Shown here: piece by piece, positions 22,540-34,700 of the stretch
Numbering within the stretch: position 1 is the stretch's first letter
Layout: every line of letters starts with the position of its first letter
Source: Ailurus styani
Taxonomy: Eukaryota > Chordata > Mammalia > Carnivora > Ailuridae
Assembly: GCA_002007465.1 (NCBI GenBank)
Contig: LNAC01000136.1
Coordinates: 2,658,823-2,722,822 of the forward strand
Length of the DNA: 64,000 nt
Direction: 5' to 3'
Translations under genes and position numbers: made by a program
The notes under the pieces: generated by a model
What the model saw: the letters and a program-made list of their open reading frames with translations, nothing else
Databases searched by the model: none
What the model was told of the DNA's origin: nothing

Positions 22540-22592
22540 ACACACACACACACACGACACACACACCCACACACACACACACACACACACAC
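22540..22592. repeat. (CA)n microsatellite
   Basis: CA dinucleotide tract with CGACAC and ACCCAC interruptions. Confidence 0.93.
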
Positions 22593-23451
22593 TAGTTCTT
22601 GTTCTGCTGCCATCCTTGCAGGGATATACAGATCAGTTGTCACATGTATGATCTGAGGTCAGATTTCAAGACAGAGGGTATCCTGAGCCACGTGAGCTTA
22701 TGACTAAGGAAGGAAAAAATCTTAGAGCGGGAACAGTCGCACTTTGAGAGCACTTCAAAATACCATTTTCTACCTAAAGTGAAGCCTCAAATAAAAGTAT
22801 AGAACTTATCTAGAATTTTCTAAGAAGTGGCAATATAGCCTATGACAAATTTCAGAGGACTTGAGCTTCTGGTCTAGCTAATAGCGTCCTTGGTCAAGTA
22901 ATTTCTGGGCCTGTTTCTCTTCATAATTAAAGAAAGATGATGTATGGACTGATTGACCCTGATGTTCTGTGACTTCTTACTGGAGGAAAAGACACACACA
23001 CACACTCATATTACTCTTCTAATAAATACGTGATCAAACAGAGCTGGAAAGAAATTTTCTACAAATGTCAACTGTCAAAATGCAAAGAGACCCTTCAGAC
23101 ATCTGGTCCCAAACTGTCTGTCCTTGGTTGTGCACACATTCTGGGCATTTATTAGCAGACGTAACGACAAGAGGATGCTGCGCTATTAGTCATGAATTAC
23201 AGAGCTTATTTCCCACAGGCAAAGCCTCCAGGAAAAGTTATCTTAATTAAAAAGGAAAATAGTTGATCAAAATTAAATATTACCAAGATGCAGCCCATGG
23301 GAGACAGATAGGAATATCTTCACTCGCGTTTTTCATCAGAGCCCAGAATAATAAATGGATAGTTAGCACTTTCCTACTCATCTCAGTGAGTATGCTCTCT
23401 TCGTGTCAAAAGTGATCATACCTTCCTTTAATCAACCCTTTTACTTTCTAG

Positions 23452-23477
23452 ATCTCTCTCTCTCTCTCTCTCTCTCT
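23452..23477. repeat. (TC)n microsatellite
   Basis: About 24 bases of near-perfect TC. Confidence 0.93.
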
Positions 23478-23869
23478 GAATTTAAGGATACCCATAATTC
23501 AGTTGGCACCACAAGAGACTCAAGAAGGTTTTAACAGAGAGAGGCCTTTCCGAGAAGCCATGTGGTACCGGAAGCTACTCCCAGATTCAATCATTCCCTG
23601 ACTGGTCCCTAGATGTCTGGATAACCAGGCAGACTGGTTCATTTATTTCTCAATTTTTTTTTTCTTAAAGAAAGCCAGATGCCATCAGGAGCCTTCCAAA
23701 GTTATTAAGACTATCTCAAGAAGAGCTCAGAAGCATTTACTCAGAAATTCATTACCTGTCAATCCTTTTATATACATAATAGATCAAAATTGATAGCAAT
23801 AATTACATTTTAATTAGGAAAATTCCTAATGATAGATTTTACAGTCTCTTTTAAATACTATCTATATAT

Positions 23870-23960
23870 GCATTCATTCATTTATTCAACAAACATTTTT
23901 GAGTGCTGAATATGTGCCATGCTCCATACTAAGCATAAAATACGTTCATGAAAATACACC
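23870..23960 (-). mobile_element. L2 3' end fragment (antisense)
   Basis: CATTCATTCATTTATTCAACAAACATTTTTGAGTGCTGAATATGTGCCATGCTCCATACTAAGC is the complement of the L2 tail. Only the terminal 90 bases are recognisable. Confidence 0.75.
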
Positions 23961-26049
23961 GATGACCTACCTAATTTACTCATGGAACAGAGTGTGGGTC
24001 CTACGAAATGTTTATAGAGTTTGCTATTCACAAAACATCTCATGCCGTCGGGGTATTCTTCGTCTGTCTTCCAAAGAGTAGAACCTGGAAAATAATATCC
24101 AAGTTTGATCTCAATTTCGTGGACTGAGCAGATACATTCCCCTGTCCGGGAAAACAGGTTCTGGTTTCTGATAGTCTGTGTGACTTGGAAGATTTGGGGT
24201 TGATTAGCAGGAACTGTGTTATTTTGTTATTTATGCCATTTCTGTTTCAAACAGCATAAAGTTGTACCCCAGGAATGATCAAAATGCCAAAAGTAATTTC
24301 AGGCATTCCAGAAGATTAAGAAATTGAAAACAAAATATTTGGGGTGAAAGCAAGTGTATAATATGTGTTTATCCAAGCTTTTATATAAGAATATTATTGT
24401 CTGCACGTGCCAACCCAAGATGTCTAGGTTTCACGCCCATGCTCTTTCCGTATAATCCAACCACCCACATAATTCCCAAAGCAAAATACACAAGGAGCTG
24501 TTTTCTCTTGAACCTCTTTATCGTAGATATACATCCTCTTGCCCATCTTTCCAGATGCCCCAAATCCCATAATAGGTAAGAATCCCTGTGGCCATTTGCT
24601 TTCTATCTTACATGTGGGAAGAGAAGGAGTTGTGAAGGGGTCACAGTTGGCCCCAAACCACCAAATTAGTGGCAGAGGTGTGAAGAGGCTAGACCTGTCA
24701 CTTCAAACCACTGACTCTCCACCCAGAGCTATGTCTATGGCTTCATACGATGACACTCAACAGGGAGCTATTGAGAGGAGAACCTCGAAAGAAGGGTCTA
24801 CTCCGTCTCTTCCCTCAAGGAGAAGAGCTCATTATGATACAGAGGGTGTTCATATAGTTTTCCCTCCAAGGCTTCCCTTTGCTTCCTTCTCTTCTTTACC
24901 AAGAGGTGAAGAACTGATGCTTTGACTCATGATCTACGGTCCTCCTCGTGGTGTGTCCTCCAAACCAGACTCCTTTGAGCAGCGGTAACAAAAACAATGC
25001 AAAATACAGCGTCCCAGAGTCACGGCTCGTGGGCTTGCCCGAGCCCTGCCTCTTCCTCCCAGACTTCTTGACTGTCTTTTGCACTAAGTCGTAAAAAACG
25101 TATCTTTAATCACCACCATCCCCTTCAGGATTTCAAAGGACTAGCCTAGCAGTTCATCTTAGAGATGCAAACAGTTCCCTGACTTGCTCATTTATCTCAA
25201 GTCACATGTAGAAAGTTCCTTGGCAGCTGCTCAGAGGAACAAAGGTGAAACCTCCAATTAAGAATGACTTATGTGTACTCCTTCAGCCACGAGTCGCCCT
25301 GCCTTGTTAACCTCCTTTGCCCTGCTTTAAGAGGTGGGAGCCCATGTACTCAAAATTCATTTATTGCTGTTATGGGTAATTATCTCAATTTCTGATGATG
25401 CCTCTAGCTATTGAAGAGTGATGATATGCCAGGAAGATGTTTCTCTCCACTTGGGAAGAAAATATGAAGGACTGTGGGACACAGGTTAGGTCTCAGTTCA
25501 CAAACATGGCAAATTAATAGGCCTCTTTTAAAGTCTAAGATTCAAATTTAAACTTCCCAACAGGGAAATTTTTATGTCTTGACTGTGTTCTTTAAATCTA
25601 AATGAGAGTAAAGAACTATGACAGCAAGATTTGCGGTATCAAGGTATCACCTTTAGTAGAAGAGACAATTACACCACCACCCTGGGTGAATGGGGGGCCT
25701 CTGAGATAAGGCCCCATCGCAGCTCTTTCTTTCCCTCTCTCTTCCTGCCTTTCTTAGGTAAACTTCTTTAAAAATTGTCACTGTCCCCCCCTGACTCACT
25801 TCTGAATGTAAACACCGCCATTTGCCTTCGGTCCACATTCTTCATTTAAACTGCCCTCTCCAGGATGAGTGACATCATCCCTGTGGCTAAAACCACAGAC
25901 CCATTTTTCAATCCTTCTCTTATATAATGGAGGCCTCATTGGGGAACTTCTCTTAACCTTGAGCTCTGGAAGAAATTGCCTCATCTCCCCTAATTCCATG
26001 CCCTGTGGAAGCCCGAAGCCCTTCCAAAGGGTGGTGTGGAAACAGCCAA
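23961..26049. other. Unique sequence, no gene seen
   Basis: Nothing recognised. Frames at 24539-24925 (+) and 25796-26333 on both strands are likely chance; the last overlaps a MIR. Confidence 0.4.
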
Positions 26050-26215
26050 TGTCTATGAAGAGCCTACCATGTGCCAGCACGTGTGTTAACTCACTGAATC
26101 CTGACAACGGTCCTATGCACTGGGAAATACTGTTACCCTCATTTTTGCAGACAAGGAGACTGAGACTCAGGATGGTTCCAAGGCTGATAAATGGGGGACC
26201 CAGACTTATACCCAG
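26050..26215 (-). mobile_element. MIR SINE relic (antisense)
   Basis: GAAGAGCCTACCATGTGCCAGCACGTGTG, AACTCACTGAATCCTGACAACGGTCC, TTTGCAGACAAGGAGACTGAGACTCAGGATGG and the B-box complement follow the MIR consensus order. Confidence 0.75.
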
Positions 26216-27369
26216 ACAGGATGGGCCTACCTTCAGCCCGTTCTGTCACCCACGTCTGCCAGGTCTCCTCTCTAGCTTCAGCTTCAGGGTTCTTGCCTAC
26301 TCTCCATTCCTTCCCACACCTTCTCCAGGGTGAAACTCAGCCCTCTTTCAGTTTCTAGAAAATAACAATCATCACTTCAATGGAGCACAAATTTATGACG
26401 TTTATGGAATTTCTGTGACATTCCATGAAAGTGTCCCATCACAAACCATCTGGGGCCCCTGTTAGCTCCCTGGCTCTTTCCCATCTTTCTCCTTTCCTTG
26501 CCATCCCTTCCAGAATTATTGCCAGACCTCCAAATTCTCCTTCTATCCTGAGGACCAGCTTTTCCTTCTTTTGAAAACTTGACATGTATTATCAAGTATT
26601 TATCAAAATTTCTCTTCCCCCCCCCAACAACCCTATATCTCTCTACAATGAGCATTCTCATCCCACTTGTCAGACAAGTAGTAACAATAGCCCCCCCAAC
26701 TCACAGCGGATGCTGGACCCTAAGTAGCATATTTGACTGTTTGCCACCTTCTCCTCTGCTGGGTTAACGTAGAGCATGAAATCAGCCATGATACCTGGCT
26801 TGCGAAAATGTAACATGGAGGCCACGGGGGGCAATGGAAGGTTTCAGAGAAGGGCACGGGCCTCTGGAATGCCGAGGCCTGCGGGAGCATTCTGCCATAA
26901 GAATGCGGAGCAGCAGCGTTGTCTTCCCCAAAGCTTTCTGAGCCCCAACAGCTGCCCCGGTGATCTAAGAGATGTATGTGTTGTCCCTTAGGCTGTGTTT
27001 AGCAGAACTCATAGAACAAGCAGACTAGCATATCACACCTTCCCCGTAAACAGATCCTCCTGGTTCCAGTAAAACCCCTTGTCACGCATCACGTACTTGA
27101 TAAAGATTTATGATTATCCTGAAGGACCAATAAAAGTGGGAGCAAAAAATAGCAAAGGGTCTTCCTTTCTGAGCGCCGACCCCCTTCCCTTCTCCTCTCT
27201 TTCACGACAAAGTTTGGAGTCATCTTTCAGGCGGTGCAGGGATTGCTGACCACTCCCAGCATCCCTTGACATATTCTCTAAAGTCTTGGCCTTTAAGGTG
27301 TCATGGTGTCCTGGTTTTTCTTCTCCCCTCCTCATTAATTCTTTCTAGGCTCCTGGTGGAGTGATTTCA
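26216..27369. other. Unique sequence, no gene seen
   Basis: No recognisable repeat or exon in this interval. Confidence 0.4.
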
Positions 27370-28230
27370 CTTCCGGTCATTCCCTATGTGTTAGTGTTTT
27401 TCAGGATTCTTCTCCAAGCCCTCTTTCTTCCTTACCTAACACGCTGACTCCAAAATACTGCATCTACAATCATGGGGTTGGTCACAGCCACAACTCCCAC
27501 ATTTATATATCTCCAACTCTCACTTTCCTGACATAGGTGACCGGACTATTTCATGGATCCCACATTTCCCCTAAATATGCCAAACACCTCACACCCAAAT
27601 TCTCCAACACTGAATGTGCTTCTTCCAAGACCTTCTCCCCCTGGGAGGCTCTCCCTCTACATTGCCTTTGGCCGGTGCCTAAGCCAGGAACTCAGCCACT
27701 TCCCTGACTCCTCCTTCCCCCATCTCCCCCTAGTCAGGTCCAAAGCCTCCTCATTCTCTTACAAAGCGCTCTAATCCATTGATTCCTCTCCTGTCCCACT
27801 GTCACTGCTAAGAAAGGCCACCATCATGTCACACTGACACGTGTTTTGCCCATTTGATTCAGTCTTCTACATGGATGTCAGAAGGACACTTCTAAGATGC
27901 AATTTGGGTCTTTCATTGCCCCACCGAAAACCCTTCCCCTTGCCTTGAGGATAAAGTCATGCCTTGTCTGGCCCCGTACAACCTTGGCAGTCTTGGGTCT
28001 CTGTGGTCCTCCTGCCTCTGGTCCTTCTCACGCTGTGTGTGCCCGGAAAAGGGAAGAGCTTTCAATTCAAGTAAGTCATGCTTTTCCTCAACCACAGTTT
28101 TTGCAACAGGCTGTTTCCTTGCTGGATACACTCCTTTTTCCTCCTCGCCAGACCTCCTCTGGGAGGCCATTTTGATATGACTTTCTCAGGAAGGCTTCTC
28201 TCAGATGGGCTGCCTCAGATGTTCTCCATC
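27370..28230 (+). mobile_element. L2 LINE relic, long sense copy
   Basis: It spans the end of ORF2 and part of the 3' region: CCCACATTTATATATCTCCAACTC, CTTCCCTGACTCCTCC, GTCTTTCATTGCC, AAAACCCTTCCCCTTGCC, AGGATAAAGTCATGCC, CTGGCCCCGTACAACC, CTCCTCTGGGAGGCC. These follow the L2 protein-coding end (the 'VIRDLG'-type region is unreadable through stops and indels). No intact frame. Confidence 0.6.
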
Positions 28231-29837
28231 TTTTACTTGCAGGTGAGAGAAGCCCCCCTTAAATCAATTTTAGAAAAGTCATGGTTCCCCTAACTGAAAA
28301 GTTTATAGGCCCAACATTAAGCCCCATTTAATTCAAGTACTCAGATGGTCTCATCAAAAATGTGTCTTTCTTCATGATTCAATTCCTCTTCCTCCATATT
28401 CAGCTTCATTTTCATATACTTTCTCCACTTTGATGGCAAGGTGGTCATGGGCTGCTCTAGGATTAAACTCCACCAGTTTAGCAACCCCAGATGAGAGTGC
28501 CTTTTCTGCACAATTCCAGCTTAAATTGCAGGAATTCCCTTCACCAGCCAGACCTGGATCCCATGTCCCGTCCTGAAGCTGAGGTGGACACGGAACCTCA
28601 CTCAACCCGCCAGGCTGGCAGTGGAAGAGGGTGGATTCCCCCAAGGAAAATTAGGGTGCTATTCCCAGGAGAGAAGAGGTCAGAGCTAGAAGACCAGAAT
28701 TAGATAGACACACAGAAAAATGATAGACAGGCAAATAGAAAAATGAAGAGAAAAAGAAAAGATAATGTTTAGTTCTTTACATTACCCCTTAGAGTAATTA
28801 GATTCACTGAATGTAAGAATATGGCTTTTTGTTTCCTTGTTCTTCCAAAGGACCCCTTTGAGAAACACGCAGCTTCAGCTGAGAAAAGGTAAAGAAAGGG
28901 AATGAGGAGAATATTGTCAGACTAAATTTCTTCATGAGATATGAGCCCTGACTTTACTCTGTACCTCTGCAGCCGATGAGTTTCATGAGCACTTGTTAAA
29001 CCAACAAATGAGAGGGCTAACCCAGAGTAGGCAACACTTCCGGAGCAGAATCCTGAGCATCCAACCTCTGCTTTTTATCTCAGACCCACGTACCTATCAC
29101 ATATCTATAGAGATAAAGATATATACCCATATATCTATATCTTGAGAGAAAGACACAGCAACAGGAGACATTAGCTTCTAAATAGGTAATAGTTTGGCAA
29201 AGGGGTCTGCCCTATTAACACTAAGTGAAATAACTCAGGGTTCTTGAGAAGTGAAATGCGTGGGTGTTGTCCGATATAAATAGCAATTTTGAAAGAAAAA
29301 AATTATTAAAAGAAAATTTGGTTTCAGGAGGCATGAAAGATATAAAACTAAAATTCCTTTTAGAGAAGCATTTCCCAAGCAGTTTTTTTGGGGGGGGGAG
29401 GGGTTTCATTTCTTCGTTTTTAATATTGTTACGGTTTCTAAGGTAGATAAACTTAAGCTAAGTGACTTGCACTTTCGTATTTCCAAGCTGTTCACAGCTC
29501 AACTTCTAAATATGGTCAATAAATCTTAGAACCATCATGGAAGGAGTTTCAAAATGTTCATGATGAAATCCCATGAGATTTTTAAATCTCAAGGAAAGAT
29601 AACATGCTAATAAAAAGTATAAATGTATCATCAGTCTCTGCTCTCTGATTCAGATAGAATTCTTTGGTTGAACTTTCTGAAAAACAGTCTTGCAAATTAT
29701 GCTTGTGATGGGATATGCTTAGCATCTTGTCTGTAAGTCGAACTGACACAACTCTCTTACGGGAAAGGGGAAATGGCTTCCATAAAGTTCAAAATTCTAT
29801 TATATTCATTCAGTTGTTTCTGCCTAAAGAAATTTTA
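28231..29837. other. Unique sequence, no gene seen
   Basis: An A/T-rich patch near 29085-29145 holds TATATC repeats. A run of G lies near 29391. No exon supported. Confidence 0.4.
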
Positions 29838-30050
29838 GGGGCACTTGGGTGGCTCAGTTGGTTAGGCATCTGCCTTTGGCTCAGGTCATGATCTCAGCGT
29901 CCTGGGATCGAACCCCTCATCGGGCACCCTGCTCTTCAGGAAAGCCTGCTTCTCCCTCTCCCACTCCCCCTGCTTGTATTCCCTCTCTGTGTCTCTCTCT
30001 GTCAAATAAATAAATAAGATCTTTAAAAAAAAAAAAAAGAAAGAAAGAAA
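29826..30050 (+). mobile_element. CanSINE with aged target duplication
   Basis: SINE at 29838 on with GGGGCACTTGGGTGGCTCAG, GGGATCGAACCCC and CTCCCACTCCCCCTGC, ending in AATAAATAAATAAGATC and a poly-A that has mutated to AAAGAAAG. The word AAAGAAATTTTA just upstream resembles AAAGAAAAATTTT downstream. Confidence 0.92.
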
Positions 30051-30244
30051 AATTTTTTGTGCCAGAAACTGTGTCTGGGACCAAGGATACATAAATCTGT
30101 AAGGCCTGTACCTACCTCTAGGAAGTCAGTCTTGAGAGAAAGAGATGTTTAAATACATCCTTGCAATAACTGCACTGGGGGTCTGTCCTAGACCAGTGGG
30201 AGTAGAGGAAAGGTGTGATCGATTTCACTACACATTAAATTTAA

Positions 30245-30740
30245 TAAGAAATCAGCTCTATTTTTTTAATGGAAATGGTTTCAGCATTTCATGGTTTATT
30301 GTAATGTTTGCTATTGGGTTTTAGTAAAAAGAATCTATCATATTTAAATAGTTTCCTTTATTTCTAAATTACTTGGAATTTTTATTAGGAATGACTGTTG
30401 AATTTTATGATGCCTTTCAGCCATCTATTGATATAATCATTGACTTTTTTCATTTAATTTGTTGATGTAATAAATTACATTGATAGATTTCCTAACATTG
30501 AACTATCCTTATGGTCTTAGAATAAACTCTACTAGGTCAGATTATACTGTTCTCATAATAAGTAGCTGGAATCAATTGTTATATGCTATACAGAATTTTT
30601 TGATCTATATTCTTACAGGAAATTATAGCTTTTCCTTTTTATAGTGATCAAATTTTAGTGTTCAAGTTATGCTACCATTATAAAAAAAGAATCTACTCCT
30701 TTTCTGTGGTCTGGAATAATTCAAACAACCGTGAATATTT
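30245..30740 (-). mobile_element. Old L1 ORF2 fragment (antisense)
   Basis: The segment GTTTGCTATTGG...AGAATCTATCATATTTAAATAGTTTCC, ATTTGTTGATGTAATAAATTACATTGATAGATTTCCTAACATTGAAC, GGTCTTAGAATAAACTCTACTAGGTCA is antisense L1 reverse-transcriptase-coding sequence. Stops and indels are numerous. The family is a mammal-wide L1M type, older than the carnivore L1s here. Confidence 0.75.
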
Positions 30741-31104
30741 TTTTATTTTAAAGGATAGATACAATTTTGAAAAACCTATACGTGTTCTCTTTCCCAAACC
30801 ATTTCCCAACTTGGAATGAAAGAAAATTCAGAAGATATACATTATTTATGGAACTGTTTAGTTGTTTTTTAGATACACATTGTTTTGGTTGGATTCTCTG
30901 CAATGCAGTGCAATCAAGACCTGAGTGCAAGGAGTTCACTGGAGGACGCTCTTGGGAGTGCTGACCTGTAGTAGAGGAAAAGAGGCAGGATTGAGCATGG
31001 GGAGGGAAGCTGACAGGAGCAGAGCAAGAGGATGAAATCAACAGAGGCTTTGGCCCATTTTGCCGGAAGCTCTGGACCTAGGATGGTCCCTCAGAGTTGT
31101 CCCT
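30741..31104. other. Unique sequence, no gene seen
   Basis: No recognisable repeat or exon. Confidence 0.4.
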
Positions 31105-31160
31105 TGTATTAGTCAGTGTTCCCTGGAGAAACAGAACCAATAGGAATAGATGATAGATAT

Positions 31161-31212
<52 letters not shown>

Positions 31213-31685
31213 GGATAGATAGATTGATCCTGTCTCCAATAAGAAGAGAGAGAGGTTGGTTTACTATAAGGAAGAATTGGCTCATGTGATTATGGAAGCT
31301 AAGAAATCCTATAATCTGCCACATGCAAACTGGACACCCAGGAAAGTTGATGTAGTTCTAGGCGACGAAGGACTGAGAACCAGGAAAACTGATGACTTAA
31401 TTCCCAGCTGAAGGGCAGGAGAAGACCAATGTCCTATATTAGCAATCAGGCAGAGAGAAAGAATTCTCCCTTCCTCCATCTTTTTGCTTTATTCATACCT
31501 TCAGAGGACTGGCTGGGTGACGCCCACCCACAGAGGGAAGGGTAATCTGCTTCCCTCAGTTCACCAAAGCAAATGCTGTTCTTTTCCAGAATCACCCTCA
31601 CAGATAAACTCAGGAATAATGTTTAACCAGGTATCTGACCATCCCACCCATAGCTTCCCACTCAAACAGACAAAATTAACCATCA
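31105..31685 (+). mobile_element. LTR-like dispersed repeat, copy 2, with (GATA)n
   Basis: TGTATTAGTCAGTGTTCCC opens the element and ATTAACCATCA closes it, a TG...CA outline. Blocks GAGAAACAGAACCAATAGGA, GAATTGGCTCATGTGATTATGGA, GACACCCAGGAAAG, GACGCCCACCCACAG and GGTAATCTGCTTCCC are shared with copy 1 at 6180. A (GATA)n tract expanded where the family has a short TA-rich patch. Family name not certain. Confidence 0.6.
31163..31220. repeat. (GATA)n microsatellite
   Basis: About 12 copies of GATA, followed by a shorter GGATAGATAGATT run. Every unit is a GATA-factor core word, though short-tract context makes functional use uncertain. Confidence 0.95.
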
Positions 31686-33470
31686 CGTCCCCTACGGAGC
31701 CAGGGGGCAGGTCTTTGTACCCTAGCATCAGTGGGTGGGAAGTGCCTGTGGGCAGGGAACCCAACCTTGAGTGAGGCCACTCCTTTAGGCCAAGGAAGCC
31801 TGTGGGAGAGACTTGACCGTGAGCTCTCCTCCGCCAGCACTCCCAGCAGCTCAGGGAACGAGCACATACTGGTCCGGAAGGGGAGGGTCTGGGGTTGGGT
31901 GCACCACGACACCCACTGCATATGTTTAGTTGAACCCAAATTTGCATTTATGCCCTTATGATAAAGATCAGCCTGGCTCAAAAATTTCCAGATTTTCCAA
32001 AACTTCCTTAAGCCTTTACAGAAACTAATTATTATTCCACAACTTACTAGAAACTTGGGTACTCGATAGACTCTAACATAGTAATTTTCAAATAGGGTCA
32101 CCAAAAGCACATGAACAACGATTCCACTTGGTGAATATAACGACTTTTGCATTCACAAGGATGAAGCTTTGAGCCTCTCAGATGAGTTTCTCTGCTCACA
32201 ACTTTATCTTATGTCTTAGATATATAATAGGCATTACAGAATATCTGCACTTTGTTATACTATTGCTCTAACATAGCCTGTCTTCATTGATCAAATCATG
32301 CCCTTCAGGATGATGGAATTCCTCATAATATTTTGCCACCTATTATGTCCATTTTTAAGGTAAATTATTAAAATTATGGGTAAATATAGCACATCCCCTT
32401 GATAGCTACATAATTTCGTGAAGCAGACCCCATTTCTTACGCTACTATGAGAACGCCATTTATTAGCAGGAGGCTCAAGGTTCTCCCAAAGTCTGGTCTC
32501 AATCTAGTTTTATAACTTAATGTCCTAACTCATGCCTTCCACCTTTACCACTCCCCCAACCTCAGTCAAGCTAGGGGCAATGCGCTTACACATACTGCAC
32601 TACATGTCAAAAGGGCTGTCTTGACTCACTTCTGAAGTCACTTCTAAAAACTTCCAATTCCCCTTCATGGGCAGTTTGCCAAGGCCCCCACCAAACACTT
32701 TCCTCATCAGGCACCCTCCCTCTGGGGCAATTAAGTATACTCTCCCCCACGGGAGCCCCTCATGAGGCTCCCAGATCCCTGGGCCAGGTACTAAACAACC
32801 AGGGACAGCCTCTATGCTTTGGAGCTGTGTAATTATCCAAATCAACCAATCCCCAGGAAGTCTGCAAAAACTCGAGACCAAAGCCACCCAGACTGCCGGA
32901 CCCCACCTGCTGTCCAGAACTCTAGCTCGCTGTTACCCTGTCCCCAGATGCAACTGTTTGTTTGCCCTTGCAGGCAGCATTCTCTCCTGTGGAGTTACTA
33001 GTAACAAAGAGTTCTGCCTTTCAATGTCAGTGCTCTGTCTACCCATCCAAAGAATCTTTAAATCTGATACATTTCTGCATGTGCTTCTCCGCCTCCAGAC
33101 ACTTACTCATCCCGTATTCCCCTCATGTGACACCCTACCACCTGCCTGCATCCTCAAGTGTGAATAGCCCATCCTTTTCATGCAGACCTAAAATCCCCTC
33201 CCTTCAGAGACTCTTTTCCATGTGTGTCTTCATCTGTCCTCTTGCCTCTCTTCGGGCTACTACTAAGGCACACATGCCTTTGTTTTATGTCACGGAGCTT
33301 TGTGGGCAAACCTGTTGTCTTCACCTTTGGATAAGATATTTGAACATATGACAGTATTTTAGTTTCTTTAACTGCCCTGCGGTCTCTGGGATAAAGTCTG
33401 TTACAAGGTAGCACCCTCAACAAATATTTATTACACTCAATCTGTTGGAGCACACTATGCAACTTGAACC
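31686..33470. other. Unique sequence, no gene seen
   Basis: Frames at 31676-32152 (-) and 32814-33351 (+) are fairly long but have no domain, overlap frames on the other strand and contain no supported splice sites. Confidence 0.4.
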
Positions 33471-33518
33471 CTGCGTGAAAGTGACAAGCCGCCTGCGTGA
33501 AAGTGACAAGCCGCCTGC
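33471..33518. repeat. 22-bp tandem duplication
   Basis: The 22-base unit CTGCGTGAAAGTGACAAGCCGC is present twice in a row without a single difference (33471-33492 and 33493-33514), followed by a partial CTGCCTG. Perfect identity suggests a recent duplication or one lost and regained in some individuals. Confidence 0.9.
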
Positions 33519-34029
33519 CTGCTGTTTTGATGCTCCTTTCTCGTCTGCTCCTACTCTGATGCCAAGTGGAAGGGCAGCAGGGGTGTGGATGGAGGAAAAG
33601 CAAATGCTGAAAGAAAGCTTTGCAATCCTGCTCTAGTAGAGAGTGGTGGACAGAAGCAAGGGAATAACAATACCCAGTGACCAGAATCCTTTATGACAGC
33701 TTCATGTAGGAACACCTAGAAGGTCAACAATGAATATTTATTAACTGTGACAACCAGATTTCAGAATCTTACATTGATTGGTCTGAGATTCGGTCCCCTA
33801 TCATCTGAGCTGCATGCCTAGAGAGGACCACACTAGACCCAATTTTTTCCTGTTGCAGTTAATTTGCCTCTCTGAATTATTCACATGGTAATTAGGGTCA
33901 CTTGGCTTCTAATTGCATAAGATATTGTTTTAAAGACAAAACCCTTTTTTCTTTAGAATTCATGAGTTGTGGGATTTTTTTTTTAACCTTGAAAGATTCT
34001 TTGAAGTCTTGTCCTAAAATACTCTGAGT
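33519..34029. other. Unique sequence, no gene seen
   Basis: No repeat or exon recognised. Confidence 0.4.
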
Positions 34030-34078
34030 TAGAGAGAGAGAGAGAGAGAGAGAGAGAAGGAAGGAAGGAAGGAAGGAC

Positions 34079-34157
<79 letters not shown>

Positions 34158-34199
34158 GAAAGAAAGAAAAGAAAAGACACGGGAAGGAAAGAAAGAAAA
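34030..34199. repeat. (AG)n-(AAGG)n-(AAAG)n purine tract
   Basis: About 170 bases almost wholly of purines on the plus strand: AG dinucleotides, then AAGG, then AAAG tetramers, with a short GACACGGG break near the end. Long homopurine mirror repeats of this sort can form triplex (H-DNA) and are usually highly variable in length. Confidence 0.95.
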
Positions 34200-34389
34200 C
34201 ATCTAATAAAATGTTCTCTCTTGAACTACAATTAATGTAAGAGACAGGGTGCTTAACAGATATATCACCAAGGAAAAGAGAGTTTCAGTTTATTTTTAAT
34301 GCAAAGTACTGTTTGTGCTGGCAGATTTGCAAAACTTGATTATCATAGGGCAAATTAAATGAATTTAATGACAGCAAGTACGTATAGTC

Positions 34390-34580
34390 AAAGGAATTAA
34401 AAGTTAGGGGCGCCTGGGTGGCTCAGTGGGTTAAAGCTTCTGCCTTCGGCTCAGGTCATGATCTCAGGGTCCCAGGATGGAGCCCCACATTGGGCTCTCT
34501 GCTCAGCAGGGAGCCTGCTTCCTCCTCTCTCTCTCAAATAAATAAATAAAATCTTTTAAAAAAAAAGGAATTAAAAGTTA
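34390..34580 (+). mobile_element. Young CanSINE with 17-bp TSD and internal deletion
   Basis: Identical AAAGGAATTAAAAGTTA sits at 34390-34406 and 34564-34580. The SINE body is about 34407-34563 with head GGGGCGCCTGGGTGGCTCAGTGGG. The usual CTGCCTGCCTCTCTGCCTAC block is absent after CTCCTCTCTCTCTC, so the copy is shorter than its sisters. Confidence 0.95.
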
Positions 34581-34599
34581 CTGTGAATGTGGGCAGTTG

Positions 34600-34700
34600 T
34601 CAGGTTGGCTAGTCTCTCTCTCTCTCCCAATCTCTGCCTGTCATCTCTATCTCTGTCCCTCTCTCCCTACCGACGTCTCTATCTCATTCCTCACTCATTT
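34600..34700. repeat. (TC)-rich tract
   Basis: TCTC-rich, low-complexity pyrimidine sequence with interruptions, about 100 bases. Confidence 0.7.

Larger units (their letters stand above)
22149..23869. other. Unique sequence with simple repeats
   Basis: Contains (CA)n at 22540-22592, a short CA run at 22992-23006, and a (TC)n at 23452-23477. The interval 23040-23300 is AT-rich and repeat-free with words such as TTAGTCATGAATTACAG and TTAATTAAAAAGG; it might hold a conserved element. Confidence 0.35.

Noticed and set aside
31676..32152. Open frame of 158 codons on the minus strand
   Set aside because: No recognised domain; overlaps frames on both strands; no supported splice signals.
33983..34180. 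Leu/Phe/Ser-rich minus-strand frame
   Set aside because: Translation of the (AAAG)n tract.
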